Of a stretch of 17,610 nucleotides of DNA, positions 1 through 9,300 are shown piece by piece. The stretch lies in the NCBI GenBank assembly GCA_021151805.1, contig JAGKWN010000092.1, forward strand, positions 1-17,610, in the 5' to 3' direction. This DNA is from Cytophagaceae bacterium (GTDB lineage: Bacteria; Bacteroidota; Bacteroidia; Cytophagales; Cytophagaceae). The notes under the pieces are model-generated. The model was not told the origin of the DNA. It was given only the letters and a program-made list of their open reading frames with translations, and searched no databases. A program made the position numbers and the translations under genes. Numbering within the stretch: the first letter of the stretch is position 1; every line of letters starts with the position of its first letter.

Positions 1-1
1 G

Positions 2-181
2 AAAGAACAATATAATCTGGAATCTGTTCTTGAAATTGTTTTATATATTGATATGAACGAAGAGCAGTCAACACCAGCTTTGGGGCATGATTTGAAAACA
101 ATTGAGTTCCTTTATCGAACCCAAACAAGAACAGATGTTGATATTTATAGATTTAATTCTGCATTGGACCTAATAGATTAG
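2..181 (+). CDS. C-terminal end of an unidentified protein (partial, cut by window edge)
   Basis: An open frame runs from the window edge to a TAG at 179-181 and gives the last 59 residues of a protein whose start lies outside. The tail is acidic and mixed alpha/beta in character (it includes ALGHDLKTIEFLYRTQ and ends in NSALDLID), with no membrane segment. It was missed as a short ORF because no start codon is inside the window. The next gene begins only 6 nt after the stop on the same strand, so the two are probably co-transcribed and may work together. I do not recognise the family. The steady codon use up to a stop placed right before the next start supports real coding. Confidence 0.6.
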   Translation, partial: KEQYNLESVLEIVLYIDMNEEQSTPALGHDLKTIEFLYRTQTRTDVDIYRFNSALDLID

Positions 182-187
182 AACACA

Positions 188-757
188 ATGCAAACAAAAC
201 TTCTCATCGGTTTATTCATTTTGATTATATGCCTTGGCTTCACCTTGAAGAATCCAGTGATTAATTCTAATGCCTCCGCATACAATGGTTTGAAAATTGA
301 TTCTTCGACCTTAAAAGATGTTGAAGATGTTTACGGTTTCGACTATGATGTAGATACATGGACAACCACAGTGATCGTTGGTACTAAAGAGGCAGAGTCG
401 ATTCCAATCAATAAAATTACGTATCCTAAGGAAGGTATAAGTTTCATTGTTTTAGGAGAAGATATAAGAACCGCAGCGATTCATAACATACTTTTTACCT
501 GGCCTTTCAAAGGTGCTACAGAAAAGAAAATCCAGACAGGTAAAAGTACATTCAGAGAGGTAGTGCAACAATACGGAAAAGGTTACTGGAGTATCGGTCA
601 TCAATTGGATCGAGCAAAAAAGCTATCATTATCTTACGGAATTATTACGTTTCGGACTGATAAGTTTTATACCGAAGAAGAATATAATCGTATCAACAAA
701 GATGATTTTTTGGATCTTGTTGTGTCCGAAATCATGCTGGAAGGGATGAATTATTAA
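188..757 (+). CDS. Hypothetical exported or membrane-anchored protein with a duplicated module
   Basis: 189 residues. Residues 4-20 form a hydrophobic N-terminal segment (LLIGLFILIICLGF) that could be an uncleaved anchor or a signal peptide, so the rest should lie outside the cytoplasm. The mature part appears to be an internal duplication: STLKDVEDVYG at 40-50 and STFREVVQQYG at 120-130 are 80 residues apart and share the pattern S-T-[LF]-[KR]-[DE]-V-x-x-x-Y-G. Each copy is followed by a beta-rich stretch (KITYPKEGISFIVL near 76-89; LSLSYGIITFRT near 147-158). I do not recognise a named family with certainty; the helix-then-strands layout is loosely like small extracytoplasmic SmpA or DUF4309-type modules. 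It starts 6 nt after the preceding stop, suggesting an operon, and ends in tandem stops TAA-TAG. Confidence 0.7.
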   Translation: MQTKLLIGLFILIICLGFTLKNPVINSNASAYNGLKIDSSTLKDVEDVYGFDYDVDTWTTTVIVGTKEAESIPINKITYPKEGISFIVLGEDIRTAAIHNILFTWPFKGATEKKIQTGKSTFREVVQQYGKGYWSIGHQLDRAKKLSLSYGIITFRTDKFYTEEEYNRINKDDFLDLVVSEIMLEGMNY

Positions 758-888
758 TAGTGAAAATTGGAATGATCTGGTATATATGCACGAAAGTACT
801 ATAGGGGATCGGTGTGCTATGATACTAAGTTCATAGAATAATTATCTTATATATACGTAATTATCTATTCAGTTATAATCAAAAATAA
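758..888 (+). promoter_or_regulatory. AT-rich upstream region of the M48 peptidase gene with a 9-bp direct repeat
   Basis: This 131-nt gap separates the duplicated-module gene from the peptidase gene. It holds a perfect direct repeat TAATTATCT at 839-847 and 858-866, 19 bp start to start, ending 22 nt before the ATG. A TATAAT string lies at 874-879. No clear Bacteroidota-type promoter (TTTG with TAnnTTTG) or Shine-Dalgarno sequence could be picked out. That the promoter lies here is inferred from the gap length and position only. Confidence 0.3.
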
Positions 889-2943
889 ATGAAACAAGAA
901 ATCGCCCAAGCAGCATCTTATAAAAATAAAGTTAGGCTTGCAATACTATCCATTATATTTTTTGTTTTTGCATATCTGTTTTTAATTGCATTGGTTTTTT
1001 TACTGGTAGCTTTGGCTGGCTATCTTGCAATGGTTGTTATAATACTTCATCCCGGGTTTATTACATTTATAATTGCTTTGGGTTTTGTTGTTATGAGTAT
1101 TATGCTGGTCGTCTTCTTGTTTAAATTTATTTTTGCCAAACATAGTACGGATCGCTCACATTTGATCGAGGTGAAAAAGGAACAGCAACCCAAACTGTTT
1201 GCTTTGATCGAAGAGATTGTTCAGGAAGTTAAAACTGATTTTCCCAAACATGTTTACTTATCCGCTGATGTGAATGCTGCGGTTTTTTATGATTCAGGTT
1301 TTTGGAGTATGTTTTTGCCGATCAGGAAAAATCTGGTTGTTGGTATCGGATTGGTTAATACAGTATCTGTAGAAGAACTTAAAGCTATTTTAGCACATGA
1401 GTTCGGGCATTTTTCTCAGCGGAGCATGAAAGTAGGTGTATATGTTTCAAATGTGAATCAGATTATTTTTAATATGTTAAATGATAATGAATCGTATAAT
1501 CGATTTGTACAGCAATGCCTTAATTTTACTTCGTACATACATATCTTTATTCAGGTTGCGGTAAAAATTATTGAGAAGATTCAATTTATTTTAAAGAAGT
1601 TATATGAAATTGTCAATCTTAATTATCTGAAACTGTCAAGGGAGATGGAGTTTGATGCAGATGCTATTGCAGCCCAGGTTGCGGGATCAGATGCTTTGTC
1701 CAGGTCGCTTATGCGAATTTCTCTAGCTGATTTTTGTTATGCAAATACTGTAAATTATTATTTTACAAAAGTTGATCAAAAGATAAGTACAGAAAATATA
1801 TATCCGCAACAGAGATTTGTGATGGAATTTACAGCTGCGCAGCAGCATATTCCTGTTCAGGACGGACTCCCGCAGATATCGTATGAATATCTGAACAGAT
1901 TCAGTAAATCAAAATTAAGTTTAGTAGAAGACTGGAATTCACATCCAAGTACAGAAGATCGTGTAGCTCATCTTGCATTATTGAATCTGCCTGCAAAAAA
2001 TGAAAATTCAAACTCAGCATCAACTCTTTTTGAAAACATAGCAGTTATAGAACGGGAGTTTACCCGTAAATTGTTTTTACTACCTGCATATTCAAGCAGA
2101 CCTGCAGATATTTCCATGGAAGATTTTATTAAAGGATATACCAATGAAGCCAATTCCAATTCATATGGCACGATATATAACGGCTACTACGATTTTATAA
2201 ATCCAGGCTTGATTGATGAAACTCATTTACCTGTGCTGCAGGACTGGTCAATGGAACAGCTGGGGAAATTATTTGATCAACAGGCGATAGGGTTGGCTTG
2301 TCGTGTGAATGTGCTTGAAAATGATATAGCTGCATTGAAGCAGATTTTTAGTCAGGAATTAAAAATTAAATGGTTTCAATATGACGGTACTAAATATTTT
2401 TATAAAAGAGCCGGTGCATTAATTGAACAATTAGAGGCAGAGATCGAAGAATTAAAGCAAAAAACCAATGCTCACGATTATGAAATTTATTCTTTCTTTC
2501 ATCATTTCGCTGTACAGAAAAATAAAGAAGCAGAATTGAAAGAGTTTTATATGAAAGCTCTTCACGCATTAACTGCATTTGAACAAAAAAATCCTGCTTA
2601 TATTGATCTTGCAAAAGAAGTAGGGTTTATGTCTCAAAATCTTCCTTTCAATGTTATTGAGACAAACTTTAAAATAATCTACCGCAAGGAGAAACCTTTC
2701 AAAAAGGAAGTTGAAGATGTGTTGGTCAATCCTATGTTTGAAGGGATATTAAATGATGAATTGAGGGAAGTGTTTTCACAATACCTTACACATGATTGGC
2801 AATATTTTAACCGTACTGCATACAATGACAAAGCGGTTGATGTATTTTACAAGAGTCTTCAAGGGTATCAGTTTGTATTATCGCAACTGATTTTTAAGCA
2901 TAAGAAAGCCTTACTGGATTTTATGGCTGATTTGGTTAAATAG
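889..2943 (+). CDS. Membrane-bound M48-family zinc metallopeptidase
   Basis: 684 residues. Two hydrophobic regions at about 16-52 and 57-83 anchor the protein. The HExxH zinc site is HEFGH at 170-174 (H170 and H174 zinc ligands, E171 catalytic base). The third ligand is E254 in the motif EFDAD (254-258), the M48 signature ExxxD. A further hydrophobic stretch near 215-230 follows the catalytic helix. The family (Ste24/HtpX/Oma1-like) cleaves misfolded or damaged membrane and envelope proteins. The peptidase core ends near residue 365; the remaining roughly 320 residues are a long, charged, helix-rich tail with possible coiled coil near 500-525 (EQLEAEIEELKQK), far beyond HtpX, which is about 290 residues. 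Two small membrane protein genes follow on the same strand. The substrate is unknown. Confidence 0.9.
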   Translation: MKQEIAQAASYKNKVRLAILSIIFFVFAYLFLIALVFLLVALAGYLAMVVIILHPGFITFIIALGFVVMSIMLVVFLFKFIFAKHSTDRSHLIEVKKEQQPKLFALIEEIVQEVKTDFPKHVYLSADVNAAVFYDSGFWSMFLPIRKNLVVGIGLVNTVSVEELKAILAHEFGHFSQRSMKVGVYVSNVNQIIFNMLNDNESYNRFVQQCLNFTSYIHIFIQVAVKIIEKIQFILKKLYEIVNLNYLKLSREMEFDADAIAAQVAGSDALSRSLMRISLADFCYANTVNYYFTKVDQKISTENIYPQQRFVMEFTAAQQHIPVQDGLPQISYEYLNRFSKSKLSLVEDWNSHPSTEDRVAHLALLNLPAKNENSNSASTLFENIAVIEREFTRKLFLLPAYSSRPADISMEDFIKGYTNEANSNSYGTIYNGYYDFINPGLIDETHLPVLQDWSMEQLGKLFDQQAIGLACRVNVLENDIAALKQIFSQELKIKWFQYDGTKYFYKRAGALIEQLEAEIEELKQKTNAHDYEIYSFFHHFAVQKNKEAELKEFYMKALHALTAFEQKNPAYIDLAKEVGFMSQNLPFNVIETNFKIIYRKEKPFKKEVEDVLVNPMFEGILNDELREVFSQYLTHDWQYFNRTAYNDKAVDVFYKSLQGYQFVLSQLIFKHKKALLDFMADLVK

Positions 2944-2987
2944 CGATTGGAGTATAATACTGTTCGTAAATTAAATTTTATATAACT

Positions 2988-3584
2988 ATGATAAACCTAT
3001 TTTTAAAAGCAAAACACTGGCAATTATTCATTCTGATGTTTGTCATCCCTTTCGTATTTCAGATAGTAATGATGTATCTGATGATTGTGAATACAATATT
3101 AACAAGAGGATCTGAAACATTCTTTATGTTTGGTTACTTTAAGTATTTCGCTTTGATTGGGATACTCTATGCTGGCATTATGTTTGGTTGGTTTTGGTCT
3201 GTGGCTACAGGTTTACAACAAAAAATACCACAACATATTAAGACGAAACTTACAAGATTTAAAATTTTCTTTTTTATACCACTGGTTTATATTACTTGCA
3301 TTTTCTTTTTTATACAAGTAGTTGTAACTGGTTTTATTAATCAAGCTCCGGATATTGGATTTATTATATCTATGATCGGGATAATTATTCCAATGCATTT
3401 GTTTTCAATGTTCTGTATGATACACACGATATACTTTGTTGCCAAAACCATTAAAATGGTTGAGCTGCAGCGTGAAGTTAGCTTTACTGATTTTGTGGGA
3501 GAATTCTTTCTTGTCTGGTTTTTTCCGGTTGGGGTCTGGATACTGCAACCTCAAATCAATAAGATGGTAGAAGACAAGGTTTAG
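2988..3584 (+). CDS. Multi-pass membrane protein of unknown function
   Basis: 198 residues with about five hydrophobic segments (roughly 13-37, 48-70, 90-115, 122-150 and 168-185). It has no signal peptide and no obvious catalytic motif. The C-terminal part, GEFFLVWFFPVGVWILQPQIN (about 170-190), looks like a conserved signature I associate with uncharacterised Bacteroidota membrane proteins; that is recollection, not a search result. The gene follows the M48 peptidase stop by 44 nt and its own stop lies 2 nt before a possible TTG start of the next gene, so the three are likely one transcription unit. A role with the peptidase, as regulator or partner in the membrane, is guesswork based on position. 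No Shine-Dalgarno sequence precedes the ATG. Confidence 0.75.
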   Translation: MINLFLKAKHWQLFILMFVIPFVFQIVMMYLMIVNTILTRGSETFFMFGYFKYFALIGILYAGIMFGWFWSVATGLQQKIPQHIKTKLTRFKIFFFIPLVYITCIFFFIQVVVTGFINQAPDIGFIISMIGIIIPMHLFSMFCMIHTIYFVAKTIKMVELQREVSFTDFVGEFFLVWFFPVGVWILQPQINKMVEDKV

Positions 3585-3616
3585 GATTGGGTAAGGAGCA
3601 TATAGAATCGATCTTG

Positions 3617-3883
3617 ATGAATATTGGAAGAATAATTTCGATTGGTATTGCCTTATTAACCATCTATATTCATTTTGAATTGATGATTGAGCTGGAACTT
3701 TTACATTCGCCGGGAATTGTTGTTGCTATTATAGCAGGTACTATTTTTATGGGCTTAATCATTTCAAAAGGAACTAACAGTCAGATTGAAATAGTATTAG
3801 GTAGAGGTATATTATATGGTGGAGTAGCCTCAGCAGTTTTAGTGAGCATGTTTGTGATGTGGTTCAAATTAAATTATCGATAA
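3617..3883 (+). CDS. Small membrane protein of unknown function
   Basis: 88 residues from the ATG at 3617, with three predicted membrane segments (about 4-22, 33-50 and 65-83) and a short loop rich in polar residues (SKGTNSQIE). The frame extends upstream to a TTG at 3587, which would add 10 polar residues (MGKEHIESIL). I prefer the ATG because TTG has no ribosome-binding sequence, whereas AAGGAG at 3593-3598 lies upstream of the ATG, although at 18 nt it is farther than ideal. It is the third gene of the peptidase cluster and almost touches the preceding gene. No family is recognised. The small size and membrane character are all that can be said. Confidence 0.6.
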   Translation: MNIGRIISIGIALLTIYIHFELMIELELLHSPGIVVAIIAGTIFMGLIISKGTNSQIEIVLGRGILYGGVASAVLVSMFVMWFKLNYR

Positions 3884-3959
3884 TATCATTGTTATGATCA
3901 ATGTAGTATTTTCATGAAATCGGCTAGGAGCAGCTGAAAGATCCAGGTGTTTACACGAC

Positions 3960-3978
3960 GGTCTGTGTGCCACAGACC
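3960..3978. terminator. Hairpin between convergent genes, possible bidirectional terminator
   Basis: A perfect 8-bp stem, GGTCTGTG at 3960-3967 and CACAGACC at 3971-3978, encloses a 3-nt loop TGC. It lies in the 141-nt gap between the plus-strand membrane gene (stop at 3883) and the minus-strand pbpC (stop at 4025), where transcription from both sides should end. No run of T follows directly on either side, so it is not a textbook intrinsic terminator. A second small palindrome, GTGT-TT-ACAC at 3947-3956, lies just upstream. Confidence 0.45.
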
Positions 3979-3993
3979 ACGGATGATCAAAGC

Positions 3994-4028
3994 TTTTAGC
4001 CTTAGGCCTTAAACCTTAAGCATCCTAA
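3994..4028. repeat. Degenerate heptamer tandem repeat at the pbpC 3' end
   Basis: Five 7-base units in phase: TTTTAGC 3994-4000, CTTAGGC 4001-4007, CTTAAAC 4008-4014, CTTAAGC 4015-4021 and a diverged ATCCTAA 4022-4028. The middle three share CTTARRC (or CTTAAxC) exactly in register. The array runs into the TAG stop of pbpC (complement of 4025-4027). A similar period-7 array lies at 16629-16681 at the other convergent junction. The resemblance to short tandemly repeated heptamers known from other bacteria is inference. Confidence 0.55.
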
Positions 4029-6349
4029 TAAAAATCCGTCGTAATGCTTACACTGCTGTTCCTGCCTCTGTCGTCGCTGCAGGATATTTTTGTGATACCT
4101 TCTTCCGGTAAAAAGAATACTTCTTCTTTCGGCGTTGCTTCTTTGTAGAACTTTCCATTGAGATACCAGTATATTTTTACTACATCATTCGGGACGATGC
4201 ATTTTAACTGAATTTCTGTAGGGACGGCACGCTCAATTAAATATTCTTTATTGTTCGTTGGCATCACAATCTTCGGACCCAAATCCTGCATGATTCGCAC
4301 GCACATAGGATTATGTGCAGGAGGTTTTTCATAAGGGATATGCTGCGAGTCATAAAAGTCTGCCAGCGCGGCCGAAATGTTCGGGTACGTTTTGGTGATG
4401 TAGCCACCGTCCGGTGTACAGGATGTGCAGTAGCTGTAAGCAAGATTGGCCGATACTACATATTCCTTCATATGTTGGCATGGCTGATTCGGAGATACTT
4501 TTGGAATGTATTGATCAATCATACTCTCTGTACAATGTTCGCCCATGGGTAATCCGCTGAAGGTACAAACCGTACGTAGTTGTAATGATTTAGGTTTAAA
4601 GAACCAATGCTGCAGGGAGTTGTAATCGAGTGTGTTGAATAGTTCAAACAGCAAAGGTGTGGCGATATCGGTGCCTGTCAATTCATGTACTCCCGTTGCA
4701 TCAAAATTGCCGAGCCATACGCCTATGGTATATTTTTTATTGTAGCCAACACACCAGGCATCTTTCCGTCCATAGGACGTACCTGTCTTCCAGGCGATGT
4801 GGGGAATGTGAAAACTGCTTTGCATATTGTTAGGTAAATCCGGACGTGTAATCTGTGTCAGTATTTCTGATATCATGTAAGAAGAAGCTTCTGATAGCAC
4901 GGGTGCAGAAAAGGAAGAAGAATCCTGCTGCAGTATCGGATAATTATATAACATACCGTTTTGAGCAAAGATCGTATAGAGGTGCGCAAGCTCTTCAAGC
5001 GTTACGCCGCAGCCGCCAAGGGATAAGGAAAGTCCAAGATGTGCTTCGTCACGTTTGATCTGTTTGAAGCCGCTTTTAACAAGGGTTTTGGTAACCACAG
5101 CAGGATTGAGTTGCTCAATGGTTTTTACAGCCGGAATGTTCAAGGAATAAGCCAACGATTTTTCGACGGATACAAGCCCATTGAAATGTTCGTCAAAATT
5201 GGTCGGTATGTATCCGTCGAAGTTAGTAGGAATATCTTCGATTACCATTTTGGGAGTAAGAAGCCCTTTGTCAAAGGCCATACCGTAGATGAATGGTTTT
5301 AGTGTGCTGCCTGGCGAACGTATGGCATTGACGCCATCTACTTGTCCGTCAAACTCTTTGTCGTCAAAATCCGGAGAACCTATATACGCTTCCGTTTTTT
5401 TAGTTTCATTGTTAAAAATAATCACCGCGCTGTTATGGATTCCCATTTGCTTGATGCGGGCCATGTAGTTTTCCAGTATGATCTGTGCGCGTTCCTGGGT
5501 GGTAAGTTTTATGTTGGTATTGATCTCCGTAAGCCGCGGATATTTTCGATGCAAACGTATGCTTAAGTGCTGTGCTTTTTTAGGCAGGGGCTTGCGTACA
5601 GCGTAGATATTTTCTTTTAAAGCATCTTGTATACGGGACGCATCAAACAGTTCTTCTTCGGCGAAACGTGCAAGCCATTTATTACGCTCGGTCATCAATA
5701 CCTGTGGGTGTCGTTGTGGGTTTAACGATACGGGCCTGTTGGGAATGATGGTTAGAGAAACGATCTGCGCCAGACTTAACTGTTCGGGCGATTTCTGAAA
5801 GTATAGTAAAGAGGCTGCTTTTACGCCTTCAATGTTTGAACCGTAGGGGACGAAGTTGATATACAGTTCAAGAATTTCTTCCTTACTATAATGCAGTTCG
5901 AGTTGTAGTGCCCGGAATATTTCTACGAATTTATTCAGATATGTTCTGTCGCGTGGCTCTAACAAGCGAACGACCTGCATGGTGATGGTCGATGCTCCGG
6001 AAGTTTTTTTATTTTTAATAACGTTATTAAATGCTGCGCGACTAATCGCAAAAATGTTAATGCCCGGGTGGTAATAAAAGTATTTATCTTCCTTATTGAT
6101 AAACGCTTTTTTTAAATCCGGATGCATTTCTTTTGTACTGATTTTGAAACGCCACTTTTCATCCTTGCTTAAAAACGCATGGATAATTTCTCCTTTATCA
6201 GCTGTAACTACGGTTGAATACTGCGGAACAGGAGGGAGCTTGAAAATCAGATCCAGGATAAAAAACAAAACAATCAGACCTGCAGTAAAAGCCGCAAATC
6301 TGATTGTTGTTTTTTTAGAAGGAATTATTTTTTTGAATGCCGGATGCAT
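4025..6349 (-). CDS. pbpC: Penicillin-binding protein 1C, bifunctional peptidoglycan glycosyltransferase/transpeptidase
   Basis: 774 residues, the usual PBP1C length. An N-terminal membrane anchor (about 18-38) places the rest in the periplasm. The GT51 transglycosylase domain (about 50-240) shows the NKEDKYFYYHPG motif with catalytic E87 and D88, the GASTITMQ motif at 118-125, and E143/E151 followed by SKEEILELYIN. The transpeptidase domain (about 300-570) has SxxK at S348-K351, SxN at S402-N404 and KTG at 521-523, so all active-site motifs are intact. A cysteine-containing linker (C595, C606, C624, C641, C644) leads to a small C-terminal beta domain (about 690-774) typical of PBP1C. It follows the alpha-2-macroglobulin gene by 5 nt, the same gene order as E. 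coli yfhM-pbpC, which argues for coupled expression. Role: polymerises and cross-links glycan strands, probably in repair. Confidence 0.95.
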   Translation of the reverse strand: MHPAFKKIIPSKKTTIRFAAFTAGLIVLFFILDLIFKLPPVPQYSTVVTADKGEIIHAFLSKDEKWRFKISTKEMHPDLKKAFINKEDKYFYYHPGINIFAISRAAFNNVIKNKKTSGASTITMQVVRLLEPRDRTYLNKFVEIFRALQLELHYSKEEILELYINFVPYGSNIEGVKAASLLYFQKSPEQLSLAQIVSLTIIPNRPVSLNPQRHPQVLMTERNKWLARFAEEELFDASRIQDALKENIYAVRKPLPKKAQHLSIRLHRKYPRLTEINTNIKLTTQERAQIILENYMARIKQMGIHNSAVIIFNNETKKTEAYIGSPDFDDKEFDGQVDGVNAIRSPGSTLKPFIYGMAFDKGLLTPKMVIEDIPTNFDGYIPTNFDEHFNGLVSVEKSLAYSLNIPAVKTIEQLNPAVVTKTLVKSGFKQIKRDEAHLGLSLSLGGCGVTLEELAHLYTIFAQNGMLYNYPILQQDSSSFSAPVLSEASSYMISEILTQITRPDLPNNMQSSFHIPHIAWKTGTSYGRKDAWCVGYNKKYTIGVWLGNFDATGVHELTGTDIATPLLFELFNTLDYNSLQHWFFKPKSLQLRTVCTFSGLPMGEHCTESMIDQYIPKVSPNQPCQHMKEYVVSANLAYSYCTSCTPDGGYITKTYPNISAALADFYDSQHIPYEKPPAHNPMCVRIMQDLGPKIVMPTNNKEYLIERAVPTEIQLKCIVPNDVVKIYWYLNGKFYKEATPKEEVFFLPEEGITKISCSDDRGRNSSVSITTDFY

Positions 6350-6354
6350 GCAGT

Positions 6355-9300
6355 TTATTTAGCCGTAACAGTAATGGTTCCGGAACCATTGTATGAATGA
6401 TACTCACCATTATACATGGCATCAGCACTTACAGGCCCTAATTTAAATTTACCTGTACTTACAGCACGTACCATATAGTAATAGTATCTGACATCATTGG
6501 TTGCAGTCACAAACATGTTGATCCGGTCATCACGAATGTCGAAGTATTCTGGTGTTGAGTTATTTTTGATCCAGCTTACTTCTGAATAATCATTCAATCG
6601 TGGATTTTCAATTTCAAATCCTGCAGGCAGCATGTCTGTTAAAACCACATTTGGTACGTTACTTTTATCTTTAGATTGAACCGCAAGACGTACAACAATC
6701 AGATCATTCTGTTTGAAGCTGTTGCTATTGATCGGCGAACCATTGCGATCGAAGAACTGTCTGCGTACAGCCAGGTAATTATCTTCTTCCTTCACGGTGC
6801 CATTCATGCTGATGCCTTCTGCTTCCCATGAATAATAAAGTGTTCCGGTGCCTTTAGCAGCAATAGAAATAGTATTGTTGGATTGGTTTTTATTTATTAC
6901 CAACACGCCTGAATTGTACGAGCCAATATTGGTACTGCCACTTTTAATATCTGCTACAACTGTGCTGTTGGCATTTTTGCGTGCGATCTTGCCCAGTGCA
7001 ATCAATGCAAACGAAGTTTCCTGTGTATTCAGGTAGTACTTATTTTTCAACTGTTCACTCAGGTGTTTCGTTAACATGCCAATCTGCGCATTATTCGGAT
7101 CGTTCTCAACCATTACATCCAGGATAATTGCCATATCACGCACATAACTATAGTAACTGCCATCGAAGCTGTTGATCGATTTTTCATTGTCAAAAGATGA
7201 TGGTATCAACGTTCTGTAAGAAGCCTGGTCGCCAATACGCAGATAGGTTGCTGCCAATAAGTAACGGCTGTCTGTTGCCAGCATGCTGGTGTTGGTTTTG
7301 TAGAAGTTCATTACAGATAGGTCCTGTTGGTTATACAGACTCATTACATATAATGAATAGAAAATTTCTTTCGCTGCAATCACACGGTTTTTATACGTGT
7401 TGTTATAATCATAGTAATAGTAGGTATACTGACCTTTTTCTTTTACTTTATTTTTCAGGTAGCTGATTGCTTTGTCAATTACATTTGCCTGCACTTCATA
7501 GCCGGCCTTTTTAGCTTCGATCAGGAAGTGTGTTGCATAGGCAGTGCCCCACCAGTTGCCTTCGTAATTCCCCGGCCAGTAACCGAAGCTCCCGTTATAG
7601 GTCTGCATGGTATAAATACGGTTAATACCTTCCTGTACCATTTTTTCAGGTGATTCAGTTGTGTAGCTCGCTTGTTTAAGCTCTTTCATCAGATCGCGTA
7701 TGTATAATTGCGGGAACGCTCGCGAAGTGGTTTGCTCGATACAACCATACGGATATCCGATCAGGTAACTCAGGTTTTTCGTAAAGCTGACCATTGGCGA
7801 ACGGCTTACCACAATTTTAGTCGCCACGCTTGATGGAACAAAATCATTGGTCATGGTAAAGTTGGCGGTACTGCCACCATTAACCGAACCAGAACCGGAT
7901 AGTTTAATCAAAGAAGTAATTGGTCTTACTGTAATATCGATTTCTTCTTTAAATACTTCGTTGATCGCTTTGATCGATGTTACGATCTGTGCAGTACCGA
8001 CTTTCTGATCTGCAACCATCTTAAAGCTAACTTGTTTTTCAGAGTTAGCAGGTATGTCAATCTGCTGGGTATTATTGCCAAACACTTTAACAGCGCCGGT
8101 TGTGCTGATGGTTACATCTGCACGGATTGGTTTAGGAGTTGTATTGCTAAGAGTAACTGGCATGTTTAAAGAATCACCCGGACTTAAGAATCGCGGAAGG
8201 GCAGTAGATGTAACAATCGGATCTGCAACTTTCATGCTCTTCTGCGCGGATCCGAAGTGGTTGTCTTTGTATGCAACCGCCATGATTCTCAGATCACCGG
8301 AGAATTGAGGGATGTCAATTTCATAACATACTTCTCCGTTTGAATTTGTTTTAAGGATACCGCTCCAGAATGTAACAAGTTTAACACGTTTGTTTGTTAG
8401 TGGATTCGCACGTTTGCTTAAGTTGTAACCGTCACCACCAATTCTGCTTGAGTTTGTATTTAGCTCGGCAAGCAAGCGTGCATATACATCATAAGAGTTT
8501 ACTTCCAGCGCACGTTTGCGGTAGAAGAAACCGTAAGGATCGGGCGTTTTAGTGTTTTTTAACTGCAGGATACCTTCATCAATTACAGCGATGGTTACCT
8601 GTATGTCAGATTCCGCTTTGGTTTTGATGCAGATCTTTTGTTTTGTTCTGGATCTGCTTTTTTCAACGGCAGTAATCTGTATCGGTAATTTGTTTTCGTT
8701 TTTATTGACCGTAAGATTCTGGAAGCCGTGCGCCACCGTCAAAGGAACCTTCTGGTCTGTATTCGGTTTGATGAGCGTTGCCGATACATAGATGTTTGGC
8801 AGGTACTCATCTTTCAATGGAATAGTGTATGCAGCAGAACGGTTGTTGGTTTCAAGCACTTTGTATTCATACACTTTATTACGTTCGATTGTAAGAATCA
8901 GTTTGCCTTCAAACGGTGTCTTGAATAATAGCTTAGCTTCATCGCCGACATTGTATTCTTTTTTATCTGTTTCTATCGTTACCTTTCCTTCGGTATTTAC
9001 TTCAAAAGAAGTAGAAGAAGTATTGTTCCATCCATATGCATAGAAGTAATTACTTACATAGGATTGTGCATCCGGTGCATATAGACGGATTTCGTATTCA
9101 CCGGATTGTGTTGGTATAAAGCTGTAGGTTTGTCCGGGCTTACTAATCGTTAACGTTTTATTATCCATTACACGGATCTTACGCTGAGATACATAACGGT
9201 AATCATCATCATATACTTTCTGCATCACTGTCTGCCATTCGTATTTGATTACTTCAACGCGTGCAGAAGCAACTACCGCATCACCTTTTCTGTTTACAGC

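Noticed and set aside
3587..3616. TTG start at 3587 for the small membrane protein
   Set aside because: It would add ten polar residues with no ribosome-binding sequence before it; the ATG at 3617 gives a cleaner membrane protein. It remains possible because the spacing to the previous stop (2 nt) is operon-like.
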